From a sulfur-oxidizing endosymbiont of Gigantopelta aegis (GTDB taxonomy: Bacteria; Pseudomonadota; Gammaproteobacteria; GRL18): a stretch of 64,000 nt of DNA. The stretch lies in assembly GCF_016097415.1 (NCBI RefSeq), contig NZ_JAEHGE010000001.1, positions 1,098,914 through 1,162,913 of the forward strand, written 5' to 3'. Every line of letters begins with the position of its first letter. Positions within the stretch are counted from its first letter, which is position 1. The translations under genes were made by a program, and so were the position numbers. Below, piece after piece: positions 9,344-20,301 of the stretch. The notes beneath the pieces were generated by a model. It had not been told where the DNA came from and did no database searches. It worked only from the letters and a program-made list of their open reading frames with translations.

Positions 9344-11526
9344 AGGATAGCTCGCAAGAGCTGCGCAAGCCCATGTTTAGTCAGCAATGGTATCGAGTTG
9401 CTGACTTAAAACCACGCTTGGTGCAACACGTCCATATTTCCCGTCAGACTTTTCGTGGTCAGGAATGGTTTATACTTCGCCATCATCTCGAAGGTCGTTT
9501 CCATCGTATTCCTCGTAGTGCCTATGCCTTAGTACAACAGATGAATGGTCATCGCACGATGGATGAAATCTGGAAGTCAGTCTGTCTGGCCATGCCGGAT
9601 CAAGCGCCGACACAGGATGATATTGTTGATTTACTCGGACGTTTGTATCAGCAAAATCTCATTCTCAGTGACAAAATGCCCGACATTGCTGAGCTACAAA
9701 AACGCTTTAGCAAACAGCGTCGTAGCAAATGGCAACAACAAATAAAAAATCCCATGGCGATCCGAATTCCGCTATGGAATCCTGAGCGATTTTTACAAAA
9801 AACACTCTTCATGAGTCATATCTTTAGTCTACCCGGACTCATTATCTGGCTGTTGATGATGGTGTATTTATTGATCAATGTTGGTATTTACTGGCCAGAA
9901 CTCAGTCAAAATTTTTCTGATCGAGTCCTCGCGGCTGATAACTTAGTCCTGATGGCAGTGATCTACCCCTTTATTAAACTACTCCATGAAATGTCTCATG
10001 CCTATGCGGTCAAACGCTGGCGGGGTCAGGTTAATGAGATGGGGCTGATGTTTTTAATCTTCATTCCCATTCCTTATGTCAATGCCTCGGCATCAATTAC
10101 CTTTGAAAACAAATATCGGCGCATGATAGTGGGCATGGCGGGCATCATGACTGAGCTGGCCATTGCCTCGGTGGCCTTGTGGATCTGGATACACACCAGT
10201 GATCCCTTAGTGCATTCATTTGCTTATAATGCCTTATTGATCACCGGTGTTTCCACGGTGTTATTTAATGGCAACCCATTACTGCGCTTTGATGGTTATT
10301 ACTCCTTTGCTGACTGGCTGGAAATTCCTAATTTATATCAGCGATCCCAGCAATATATCGGCTATTTATATGGCCGGTATTTAATGCGTTTAAAAGACTC
10401 AGTGTTTCATTCTGCTCCGGGTGAACGCCCGTGGTTTTTTAGCTATGCGATTGCCGCTTGGATTTATCGCGTGTTTATTTCTCTGGGCATAGCCTTGTTT
10501 GTCGCTCAGGAATTTTTTATTGTCGGCATGATATTGGCTGCGATCACCCTTTATGGTTTATTATTTAAACCGGTTATTAATCAATTACAACAACTCTTTT
10601 CTAAATCGCGCTATCAAGGAAAACGTATGCGTATATTAACCATCACGGGCAGTCTGGTGGTATTGTTGCTGGCATTTTTACTCTGGGTGCCCATGCCTTA
10701 TCGCACTGTGATCCAAGGTGTCACCTGGGCACCCGAAGCCAGTCATATCCGAGCGGCAAGTGAAGGCTGGTTTGAACAGCTAGAGCAAGCATCTGGAACT
10801 CAGGTCAAAACACAACAGGCGTTGATTCGTTTACGTAATGGTGAAATTGAAGCTGACCGGCAAGATTATCTGGGCAAAATAAAGGTGTTAGAAACCCGCC
10901 TACAACGTGCGCAATCACGGGATCGATCTGAAGGTCCCATTATTTTACAAGAGCTTGAGCATGCCCGTTCTGTTTTGGCGGAAATAGAATTTAGGACGGC
11001 ACACTTAATCGTTAAATCCCCAAGAGCAGGGCAGTGGTTGGCATTGAAGCCAGAACTATTACAGGGCAAATATATTCAACGGGGAGAATTATTAGGCTAT
11101 GTATTACAGCCGAATGATCTAACAATTAAAGCCGTTGCCGATCAGGCAGCCATTAATGCCATTCGACAAAATGTCATCAACATTGAAGTACGTCCAGCCA
11201 GTGATATTGATAAAATAATCCCAGCAACACTGAATCGACAAATCCCAGAGGCAAGTAAAGTCATCCCACATTTAGCACTAACGTCAACAGGTGGTGGTAT
11301 TTTTGAAATTGATCCGGCGTTTAATGAACCGGGTTCTTCATCGGCTAGCGCTCAAGAAGTCAGAACCTTTGAAAACCTTTTTCAGTTGGAATTTCTCACT
11401 CAAGAAGCCACCAGCTTAAGGTTGGGTGAACGGGTTTATATTCGTTTACAGCATAAGGATGAGCCACTTTTCTGGCGCTGGTGGCGTGACTTGCGCCGTG
11501 TTTTTCTTGCAGAATTGGATTTATGA
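9340..11526 (+). CDS. Membrane M50 (site-2) metalloprotease fused to HlyD-like adaptor domain
   Basis: About 728 residues from the GTG at 9340, which overlaps the previous stop as GTGA; an in-frame ATG at 9307 is the alternative. The N-terminal ~100 residues look like a PqqD-type winged helix (LRHHLEGRFHRIPRSAYALV). The membrane domain contains the zinc motif HEMSH, encoded near 9985-10000, and the matching NPLLRFDGYY loop typical of M50 proteases. The C-terminal third has a biotinyl/lipoyl-like adaptor fold with a helical hairpin. Such M50-HlyD fusions are found next to peptide and protein exporters. It may cleave or conduct the cargo through the membrane; the substrate is unknown. The stop overlaps the next start as ATGA. 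Confidence 0.8.
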   Translation: MKDSSQELRKPMFSQQWYRVADLKPRLVQHVHISRQTFRGQEWFILRHHLEGRFHRIPRSAYALVQQMNGHRTMDEIWKSVCLAMPDQAPTQDDIVDLLGRLYQQNLILSDKMPDIAELQKRFSKQRRSKWQQQIKNPMAIRIPLWNPERFLQKTLFMSHIFSLPGLIIWLLMMVYLLINVGIYWPELSQNFSDRVLAADNLVLMAVIYPFIKLLHEMSHAYAVKRWRGQVNEMGLMFLIFIPIPYVNASASITFENKYRRMIVGMAGIMTELAIASVALWIWIHTSDPLVHSFAYNALLITGVSTVLFNGNPLLRFDGYYSFADWLEIPNLYQRSQQYIGYLYGRYLMRLKDSVFHSAPGERPWFFSYAIAAWIYRVFISLGIALFVAQEFFIVGMILAAITLYGLLFKPVINQLQQLFSKSRYQGKRMRILTITGSLVVLLLAFLLWVPMPYRTVIQGVTWAPEASHIRAASEGWFEQLEQASGTQVKTQQALIRLRNGEIEADRQDYLGKIKVLETRLQRAQSRDRSEGPIILQELEHARSVLAEIEFRTAHLIVKSPRAGQWLALKPELLQGKYIQRGELLGYVLQPNDLTIKAVADQAAINAIRQNVINIEVRPASDIDKIIPATLNRQIPEASKVIPHLALTSTGGGIFEIDPAFNEPGSSSASAQEVRTFENLFQLEFLTQEATSLRLGERVYIRLQHKDEPLFWRWWRDLRRVFLAELDL

Positions 11527-13490
11527 AATCGTTGCTGGACTTATCTCGCTGCCCACCACCCGGTCATCGCCATGCGTATGAGCGTGTGCCGGTGAAGCAT
11601 GAGGGCTTGGATAAATGGGCGCATCGTCTGCAGGGTGGTCTAATACGCATGACCCAAAAAATTTACAATCCAGTCAATATTTCCGTTAAACCCATTCGTA
11701 AGGCGCGTGAACAATTGTTGCAAGACGGTGGCTTGCAAGCAAATTTAAACCAAGTGCGTTATCGTCTGCGCACGGAAGGGCTACAGCCCTCAGCTGTTTT
11801 TCAGGCACTGGCCTTGATTGACATAGCCTGCGAGCAAAGCCTGCATAAACAAGCCTATGATAGTCAATTTAAAGGGGCTTGGGCGATCCTATCAGGACGG
11901 GTCGCAGAAATGGCTACCGGCGAGGGGAAATCCTTAACCGCTGCACTCGCAGTCTCCGTCGCGGCTTTGGCTGGACTGAGAGTTCATGTGGTCACCGTCA
12001 ATGATTATCTGGCAAAACGTGATGCAGAGGTCTTTAAACCGCTTTATACGCTATTAGAATTGTCCGTTGATGGTTTAGAACACGAATTTGATATGGAACG
12101 TCGTAGTGAAGCCTATCATTGTGATGTGTTGTATTGCAGTAACAAAGAACTGGCCTTTGATTATTTAAAACAACGTATACGCATGGGCGAAGGCTCTATC
12201 ACCGCCAAACGTCTCACCAGTGGTGGCGCAGAATCAGGCCTCATGCCGGGACTTTATTTTGCCATTATTGATGAGGCTGATAGTGTCATGGTGGATGAGG
12301 CGCGTACGCCCTTGATTATTTCTGCTCCGGAAGAAAAGAAAGAGAACGAGGCTATTTTGCGTGAGGCTCTACAACTGGCTCATGAATTAATAGAAGACGA
12401 ACATTTTTTTAAAAAAGAACGCCAAATGCGTCTGACAGAAGCTGGAGAACATCGGCTTGAAGAGCTAACCGATATTCAGCAATGGCCTTGGTGTTTGTCT
12501 TCCTTAAGGGCTGAAATTGTGGAAAAAGCCTTGGCAGCATTACACGTCTATAAACTGGGCAGGGAATACATTGTTCAGGACGATGCCATTCAAATTGTCG
12601 ATGAATACACCGGACGGGTACTGGAAGGCCGAAGTTGGGAGCAAGGCTTGCACCAATTAATCGAATTAAAAGAACAAGTGACACTCACCGATCAAAATCG
12701 TACGGTAGCGCGTATCAGTTACCAGCAATTGTTTCGTAAATACCATTTTCTTGCCGGCATGACCGGTACTGGTGCAGAAGTCAGAGATGAATTCTGGCGC
12801 ATTTACGATCTGGCAACCGCCGTCATTGCCACCCGAAAAAAAATCCAACGACAATTTTGTGCCTATAAAATTCTCCCTGATGAAACCGCCAAATGGGATT
12901 ATCTGGCACATCAGGTTAAGCGCCGTAGTGAGATGGGGCAGCCGGTACTGATCGGCGTGCAATCCATTAATGCCTCAGAAATGGCAGAGCAGGCATTGCG
13001 ACAACATGGCTTGAATGTTGTTGTACTCAATGCCAATCAGGCCGATAAAGAAGCAGAAATTATTGCACAGGCTGGCAATAGTGATGCCATCACCATCGCC
13101 ACGAATATGGCGGGCAGAGGCACCGATATTGCTCTGAATGCAGCGGCCAGAGAAGCAGGGGGCTTGCATGTGGTTCTCACCGAATTACACGATGCCTCAA
13201 GGATTGATCGACAGCTCTATGGCCGTTGTGCCCGCCAAGGTGATCCTGGAAGCTATGAAATGATTTTATCACTGGATGATAATTTACCCAGAACACAATT
13301 TAAACCCTGGAAGAAAACCTTATCCAAACATGTCTTACAATGGCCTTGGATAGGTGGCTGGCTTATCAATCAATCTTTTCTGTTTTCGCAAAGGAAGATT
13401 GAAAAAATTAATCGTCAGCAACGCTTTCAACTTTTTGAACAAAGTTTACAAAGAGATCAACTTTTAGCCTTTACGGGCAAAGGTGATTAG
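11523..13490 (+). CDS. SecA-like accessory preprotein translocase ATPase
   Basis: At 655 residues this is shorter than housekeeping SecA (about 850-900). It has the SecA DEAD motor: Walker A in MATGEGKSLTAA, TVNDYLAKRDAE, DEADSVMVDEARTPLIIS, a preprotein cross-linking region, then TNMAGRGTDI and the arginine-finger region GRCARQGDPGS. The C-terminal scaffold is shortened and the zinc-binding SEC-C tail is absent. That points to a specialised accessory motor rather than the general secretion ATPase. It overlaps the M50 gene by 4 bases, so it belongs to the same operon. I infer that it pushes the giant repeat protein or a partner through a channel. Confidence 0.85.
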   Translation: MKSLLDLSRCPPPGHRHAYERVPVKHEGLDKWAHRLQGGLIRMTQKIYNPVNISVKPIRKAREQLLQDGGLQANLNQVRYRLRTEGLQPSAVFQALALIDIACEQSLHKQAYDSQFKGAWAILSGRVAEMATGEGKSLTAALAVSVAALAGLRVHVVTVNDYLAKRDAEVFKPLYTLLELSVDGLEHEFDMERRSEAYHCDVLYCSNKELAFDYLKQRIRMGEGSITAKRLTSGGAESGLMPGLYFAIIDEADSVMVDEARTPLIISAPEEKKENEAILREALQLAHELIEDEHFFKKERQMRLTEAGEHRLEELTDIQQWPWCLSSLRAEIVEKALAALHVYKLGREYIVQDDAIQIVDEYTGRVLEGRSWEQGLHQLIELKEQVTLTDQNRTVARISYQQLFRKYHFLAGMTGTGAEVRDEFWRIYDLATAVIATRKKIQRQFCAYKILPDETAKWDYLAHQVKRRSEMGQPVLIGVQSINASEMAEQALRQHGLNVVVLNANQADKEAEIIAQAGNSDAITIATNMAGRGTDIALNAAAREAGGLHVVLTELHDASRIDRQLYGRCARQGDPGSYEMILSLDDNLPRTQFKPWKKTLSKHVLQWPWIGGWLINQSFLFSQRKIEKINRQQRFQLFEQSLQRDQLLAFTGKGD

Positions 13491-14011
13491 CCTTATGATA
13501 AACAATTACTTAATGAAGACTATAACAATGAAAAACTATCTTTTAGCGATACTATTCTGTCATTTTTTCTTATCCACACTATTGTTTGCCGATGAAACTC
13601 CATCTCAGACAATGGACATGACCAAATTGGAATGCATGATAGAACCCATCCAACAGGTTGATATTAGTAGTGAAGTCCCCGGTGTGCTATCAGATGTTAA
13701 AGTTGATCGTGGTGATGTAGTTAAAAAGGGACAGTTAATCGCACGACTGGAATCCGGCGTAGAAAAAGCCCGCGTTAATGTGGCTAAAGCCAAAGCTGAA
13801 TTTAATAAGCGCAAGCTAGCCCGTAATGATGACATGTATAAAAAAGAACTCATTTCATTACAAGAACGAGATGAAGTAGAAACCGAATGGCGAGTCTCCA
13901 TTATGGAATTAAGCGAAGCCAAACAAGTCTATGAACAACGTCAATTACGCAGTCCCATCAATGGTCGCGTGGTTCACCAAAACACCGATGTCGGTGAATT
14001 TACAGGTGATG

Positions 14012-15232
14012 TGATGTGTCAACACTTTTCCGGACAGTTTTCTAAATATTTTTTTGGCTGTTTCAAGTGATTTTTGTCATTTTGTATTTCCTATCATTTT
14101 AGTTTCTCATGTTAACTTTAAACAGATGAAGAGAAAGGGCTTTGCCCTCTGGAACGATAGAGCCGTTCCATTCACCCAAGGTATTTTCACAACGGTAATG
14201 ATCCTGTTACAATATCTTCACGGCACAGGCTGAGGAGCCGATGGCCGTCAACGGTAATGGGCGGCATTTATGTCGCCTTTTACCCCTCTTCAATCAATCG
14301 ATTTAAGCTATTTCCTGCTGTATTTCATAATCGACTGGTGACAAATAATCATTAGCCGAATGAAGTCGCTCCCGATTATAAAATACCTCAATATATTCAA
14401 ATATTGCCTGCTTTGCTTCTACTCTGGTTTTGAATCGACAATGGTGCGTCAATTCAGTTTTCAAACTATGAAAGAAGCTCTCTGATACAGCATTGTCCCA
14501 GCAATTTCCTTTGCGGCTCATAGACTGAATTATGTTATGATCCGACAATATTTTTCTATGACTATCAGAGGCATATTGGCTACCTCGGTCAGTATGCCAA
14601 AGCAATCCATCCATTGGTTTACGCTTCCATATGGCCATCAGTAAAGCATCATTGACTAGCTTGGCTTTCATTCGCTCATCCATCGACCAGCCAACAATTT
14701 GCCTAGAGAATAAGTCAATGACAAACCGCTAAATATAACCAGCCTTCCTTGGTGGCAATATAGGTAATATCACCCACATAGTAGCGATCAGGTTGAGAGA
14801 CAGTAAACTCTCTTTCCAGTAAATTTGGAGATATACGCTTATTATGCTTGGAATTAGTCGTCGCTTTAAAGCGTCTCTTCGTTTTACAAAACAAACCGGC
14901 TTTTTTCATTAATCGACCAATTCTCCGGCGGCTTATATGAACGCCTTTTTCAGCCAGTTTTCTTTTAAGACGACGGGTTCCATAAGTCTTGCGACTGTCT
15001 TCAAACAGTTTTTTAGCTGCTCAGTAAGCGCTTCATTTTCTTTCTCTCTATCCGTTTTAGGAGAGCTAACCCAATCATAATAGCAACTACGGAAACATCC
15101 ATAAAACGGCACAGAATCGTTACCGGGTAATCTTTAGCCTGATCAGTTATCCATGCGTACTTCACAAAGTTTCCCTTGCAAAGTACGCTGTGGCCTTTTT
15201 AATAAATCACGCTCCTGAATCACGCCACATTA
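14012..15232 (-). mobile_element. IS3-family element, copy 1, with internal deletion of orfA
   Basis: The right end TGATGTGTCAACAC starts at 14012 and the left end finishes with GCCACATTA at 15232. The target duplication ATG is present at 14009-14011 and 15233-15235. Compared with the full copy at 20011-21529, about 300 bases are missing: the sequence jumps from CTGAATCAC straight to the terminal GCCACATTA, removing orfA and most of the left inverted repeat. orfB remains (14303-15165) but is broken by homopolymer indels. Confidence 0.9.
14303..15165 (-). pseudogene. IS3-family orfB transposase, copy 1, frameshifted
   Basis: The DDE segments [10 protein letters not shown] and [15 protein letters not shown] are present. 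The frame is interrupted near 14727 by an extra A (ACAAACCGC against ACAACCGC in other copies). The N-terminal part is further out of frame at two A-runs. The stop at 14303 is followed by about 290 bases of non-coding tail before the element end. Confidence 0.85.
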
Positions 15233-15606
15233 ATGAAGCCATTTTTACTTTGGCGCGTATGGATGAATTACACGTCGAATTAGTTGTTCCTGTCGAATTC
15301 TACGGACGTTTTACTCTGGGACAAACACTCAAAGTATTCCCACAAAAGCCGATTGGTGGTGAATATGCAGGAAAAATTATCGTCATTGACCCAGTAGTAG
15401 ATGCAGGAAGTGGTACCTTTGGTATTCGAGTGTTACTTGCTAATCCAGAAAATAAAATCCCAGCGGGGATACGTTGTACGGTTGATTTAAAGAAAAAAAA
15501 ATTAGTGGGTGCACCAGAGGTGCATCCATCTAAAAATCAAACCATGGTATAAGTAAGAAAGGATTATTATTAACAAATAAATATCTTTATTACTTCATGC
15601 CTATTA

Positions 15607-17869
15607 CTAAAATTTGTAATTTATTCCTGCATAGACTGAGCGACCCATGCCCGGTACAGGCAATCCCCAGGCAACACTGGCTGGTTTTCCATCGCTCATG
15701 GTTTGCCCTTCACCCATATAGGTGCCACCCAGAGGGTGGTTATAGAATTTATCAAGCACGTTTTCTACGCCGACATCAATGCGTACATCTTTCCATTCAT
15801 AGCTACTGCGTAGATTGATCAAACCATAGCCACTTGTTTTGATTTCATTGCGGGTGTCAGAAACCTTCGTTTTTTATCAACAAGCTCAAGCTCAATACTA
15901 TTACTCCACTTGCCAAAATCCTGCACAACGGCAAATCTCGCATTCAGAGGCATAATATTATATAAGTTATCATTGGTATCTTTGTTCTTGCCACGGACAT
16001 AATTGATTATACCGGTGGCAGTAAAAGCACCATACGATGTCTGTTTAGCGATAGGATAAAAGCCTGAAATGTCTACACCGTACAGCTTGGCTGACTCGTT
16101 GACAAATTGCAGATAGACAAAGCGATCGGTTGCAGTTTGATTAGCTGCGGTACAGGCGCTATAAGCCGCAGTTGAGTTACAGCGCGCAGCATCAATATAG
16201 CCATCAACATAGGTATAATAGGGGGTGGCTTGTAAGCCCCATTGGCTTTGTGTGGCATCATGAAAATCGAAACTTGCACTAATGGTATGGGATATTTCAG
16301 GATCTAAATCTAAGTTACCAACATAGCCATTACCATCACCAGCCCAGTTAACCATACGCATCGCCATACCACCTGTTGACCAAGCATAGCGTTCATAGAG
16401 GTTGGGGGAACGGGTTTTTGGGCATAACCCACTTCAATGGTGGTCATATTATCGACGGTATAACGTGCCAGAGCAGTCAGATCAATATTGTTGTCTGTAA
16501 TGTCTCGATCAGAGGCATTAAATGTGGCAGCTTCTGATGCATAACTGGCATTATAACCCTGTACATCGCCTGCATTCATGTCAACTCTTTCACCACGGAT
16601 GCCTAATAAGGTTTGCCATTGTGGATCCCATTGTGCTTCCCACTCGGCAAAGAGGGCTGTACGGTCTCGCTCACCATCGTTAATATTAACAAATGTGTCT
16701 GGCCACATAGCTCTACCGGATGGATCCCACCAATCATTAAGCGTGTAATTCTGTAATTCAGCGCCAATTTTTAATAAGTCTCGTGATGAAAGAAAAATGT
16801 CTGCTTTTATAATGCCCCCGGTATTTTTACCCTGTGTGTCCATTGGCATACCTGCCGCACAGCCCATCATGCCTCCACTGGGGGTGCATGGAAGGCCAGT
16901 CAGATACCAATATTGCTTGTCATCATCAAATTGCATTTTATGACGAGTTCTTTCTTTGTAGACTCTTGCTTCGAGTTCACCCCAATCAAATTCGCCTTGA
17001 TAATTTAAATTATATTGTTCGCTATCATTGGCGGTCATATCCATCCGTTGATTAGTCCACCCTTGGTAGGGAATATCCTGTTCGCTGTATTTAAATTCAA
17101 ACTGATGATTTTCATGTTTCAAAGCAAGTGAAATGGATTGATTAGTGGATTTATAGCTACTTGAACCGACTTCGTCACGATCTAAACGATTGGCACCTAG
17201 AGTAGTCTGTCCCGCAGGTTTAAAGTTATCGCCTGCAGAATAATTATCAGACTGAGTTGTTGAACCTTGGTAACGGATACTTAACTTTTCACCCGCCACT
17301 GTGGCAGAAATATTGCCGCCTTGAGCATTACCATTACTACGATAAAAAGCACCCACTTCGCCTTTGCTTAATAGACCTTCGCCATTTTTGGCAAACTCAG
17401 GTGGGGCTGAATTGATTAAAATTGTGCCGCCAATGCTGTCGCCACCGACACTAATCGGTGATATGCCGGCAAAAACTTCTGCACTAGCAACATTGCTGGG
17501 ATCGATATAGGAAAGAGCTGGATTCATGTGGTTTGCACAAGCAGAAATTAAATCCATCCCATCAACTTTAATGCGTAAACGATCATCGGCTAGACCTCGA
17601 ATAACAGGTAAACCTGAAACACCACCCGATTGTTGTATGACTAAGCCAGGTACATTTTTTAATAGTGATGCGGTATCACTGGTAGAAGGTGCTATCGATT
17701 TTAATTTTTCCACAGTAAGGGTTGAGGAATCGAGTGTTTGTTTAATCGCTGTTGCAGAAACATTGATACCTGCAAGCGGCGCCTCCTCAGCAATGGCGAG
17801 GCCATGAGTCAGTGTTGCAATAAGTGTTGTAAGAAGGGCACTTCGCTTATGAAATGAAGGGTGCATCAT
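15607..17869 (-). pseudogene. TonB-dependent receptor, OprC/NosA (copper-receptor) type, two frameshifts
   Basis: Signal peptide at the start (LTTLIATLTHGLAIAEEAP), then a plug domain (LLKNVPGLVIQQSGGVSG, PVIRGLADDRLRIKVDGM) and a C-terminal outer-membrane barrel ending in an aromatic residue (AGINYKF). The plug motif ACANHMNPALSYIDP resembles the copper-receptor subgroup OprC/NosA; copper transport is therefore a family-based guess. The frame breaks near 16415 and again near 15870. One extra A in each run restores YAQKTRSPNLYERYAWSTGG and ELVDKKTKVSDTRNEIKTSGYGLINLRSSYEW. Both breaks are single-base deficits in A-runs, so the gene may be intact in reality. Confidence 0.85.
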
Positions 17870-18013
17870 AAAAATTCCTTTGTAATCGGAGGTTAAGTCT
17901 TAACTCCAATAAAGCAATTTTTGCACCATGTTATTGTTTTATATTTTAGTTCAATGGCTTAAATCTATTTTTTAAATATTTTTTTTAACATTACTATATT
18001 ATCATGTACCTTG

Positions 18014-18052
18014 TTGTGTCATATGAATTAATAATTGTGTTATATGACACAA
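18014..18052. promoter_or_regulatory. Inverted repeat, candidate operator upstream of the TonB receptor
   Basis: Two arms, TTGTGTCATAT (18014-18024) and ATATGACACAA (18042-18052), are perfect inverse complements separated by 17 bases. The right half, TTGTGTTATATGACACAA, is itself a near-perfect 18-bp palindrome. It lies about 145 bases upstream of the receptor start, in the only sizeable gap between that gene and the DUF3365 gene. It has no T-tract and so does not look like a terminator. The regulator is unknown. Confidence 0.5.
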
Positions 18053-18071
18053 ATAAGGTTGGCTTATGTTT

Positions 18072-18642
18072 TTATAAATCTTTGACCAAAACAATTGCGC
18101 CACGAATATCACCTAATTTATAGCCTCTGGCTTTATCCTGAGGGTATAGGCTAGATAGTTTTTCTCGACATCAGGGAGAGCTTTTTCACCATGGCAATGT
18201 AGACAAGGCTGAGATATTGCCATGGCTTTCATATAGCGAAATTGTTTTTTGCCATCGATTTCAATGATTTCACTGAATTCCATTTTTTAGGTGATTCACC
18301 ATTATTCTTTCGGTCTTCAAAGTTTTGTAAAATTTTGTGCTCCCAAGCTTCGGCAACATTGGCGGGATTACGAATTTTTAAAGAGGTGCGACTTAAAGTA
18401 ACACCATTTTTCTGACTTGCAGTATCAGTGATGGGGATCGCTCTTTCGTTACAAACTTGTATTGCATTGACAGGCCCTCCTTTTTTCATTGCTGCTTTTA
18501 ACTCACCTTTTAGGCTGCTTGCAAATTGTTTGACGGACTGGCGACTTTCTTGAAGTAGTTGTGTTTGATTATCGCTAGAAAATACAATAGTCGGCAATAA
18601 AAAAAGAGATGATAGGACAACAGTAAGTGCTATTGTTTTCAT
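18072..18642 (-). pseudogene. DUF3365 (Tll0287-like) haem-domain protein, two frameshifts
   Basis: A signal peptide (MKTIALTVVLSSLFLLPTIVFS) is followed by a DUF3365 domain with VNAIQVCNERAIPITD and GVTLSRTSLKIRNPAN. Adding one A near 18285 and one near 18165 extends the frame through a haem c motif (PCLHCHG) to a natural end at VLVKDL. Without these bases the product is 137 residues and lacks the haem motif. Periplasmic DUF3365 proteins are thought to be redox or gas sensors; here no partner is attached. It sits upstream of the TonB receptor on the same strand. Confidence 0.75.
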
Positions 18643-20301
18643 TGAATTTGTTCCTCTAGGTAAAATGAATATGAGGCCATTATCTTTATAAACAAAGGTA
18701 TTATCTGTGATGAGTGTTACATAAAAAGTATGTATATTTGTTTAGCGTAATATTCTAATTTTTAAGCTTGGATCATAAAAAGACTTTTATCAATCACTTG
18801 TTTCAAGCTCACTGAGCAGTTCTGACTCAACTAATTGGTATTCAGCTTTTATTTCATAAATGAGCTCAAATGCCTTTGCTTGATTTTTTTTTCTTTAGAA
18901 TTACACTCAGATTTTTCACAGAGTTGAGCCAGTTTGATTGCTCCCAGGTTCTTGCTACTGGATTTTATAGTATGAGCTGTTTCCGCAAAAGAGATAGCAT
19001 CCAACTCTTTTGCAGCCTGAGTTAACAACTCAATTAAATCAGGTGTATTGTCCAGATAAATACGGATTAATTTGTGTAAAATGTCAGGCTGATTAGGGCG
19101 TTGTAAATCACGTATCACCTGCCACGAACTTTGTTCAATGGTATCGTTTGAAATGATGGTTTGTTCTTTAAACGTGACCAGTGGTGCAAGATGCTGCTGG
19201 CTATCCAACCATAAGGTCAGTTTGTCAGCAATTTCATCAAGAGTAAATGGCTTGCTGATATAGTCATTCATGCCGGCTTGTGTGCAATGCTCTTGAATGC
19301 CATCTCTCACGTCAGCAGTGAGGGCTATGATGGGAGGCTCTGTGTTGAGTTGATTTTTTGAACCTGATTTTAAAGTTTGTGAACGTATGGCTTTGGTTGC
19401 TTTAAAACCATCAACTTTAGGCATGTGGCAGTCCATAAAAATCAAGTCCAATGAATGTTGTTCGGCTACTTCGATGGCTTCAGCACCATTGTCTGCAAGG
19501 AGTACCTTACAGCCTAAAATTTCTAACATGGTTTTTGCTAATTCTTGATTGACCAAGTTATCTTCTGCAACTAATACGGTTGCTGAGTATTGAGGGGTTT
19601 TCTGAGCGCATTCATGGCCGCTATTAAACACAGGTAATAAATCGGAATCGCCTTGCTCTAAAGTAACGGTAAACCAAAACGAGGCACCGGAACCATAATT
19701 ACTCACTACTCCAATTTCACCACCCATGAGAGAGACGAGTTGTTGACAAATAGAAAGCCCTAAGCCGGTGCCACCATATTCTCGACTGGTTGAGCTATCA
19801 ACCTGTGAAAAAGAATCAAAAATAATATCCTGTTTGTCGAAAGGAATACCGATACCACTATCATCTATTTCAAAAAATAGACGTATTTTTTCTTGGGCAG
19901 TATTTTCTTTTGTCCTATTTTCTTGAGGTGATATTAAATCCGCTTGATTCAGTTCTGGAATAGAGCAACGTAAAGTGACTTCGCCTTTTTCAGTAAACTT
20001 AATGGCATTATGATGTGTCAACACTTTTCCGGACAGTTTTCTAAATATTTTTTTGGCTGTTTCAAGTGATTTTTGTCATTTTGTATTTCCTATCATTTTA
20101 GTTTCTCATGTTAACTTTAAACAGATGAAGAGAAAGGGCTTTGCCCTCTGGAACGATAGAGCCGTTCCATTCACCCAAGGTATTTTCACAACGGTAATGA
20201 TCCTGTTACAATATCTTCACGGCACAGGCTGAGGAGCCGATGGCCGTCAACGGTAATGGGCGGCATTTATGTCGCCTTTTACCCCTCTTCAATCAATCGA
20301 T

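Larger units (their letters stand above)
13528..15552 (+). pseudogene. HlyD/RND-type periplasmic adaptor split by an IS3 element
   Basis: Removing the IS (14012-15232) and one copy of the 3-bp duplication rejoins the frame as NTDVGEFTGD-EAIFTLARMDEL. The restored protein is about 265 residues. It has a signal peptide (MKNYLLAILFCHFFLSTLLFA), a lipoyl half (VDISSEVPGVLSDVKVDRGD), a helical hairpin, the second lipoyl half (LRSPINGRVV) and a beta-barrel domain. ATG at 13528 is preferred because it begins the signal peptide; two upstream in-frame ATGs exist. It lies 37 bases after the SecA-like gene, so it is probably the last gene of the export operon. The insertion would truncate the protein after about 161 residues. 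Confidence 0.85.

Noticed and set aside
16834-17055. Plus-strand frames inside the TonB receptor
   Set aside because: Antisense to a well-supported gene, no motifs.
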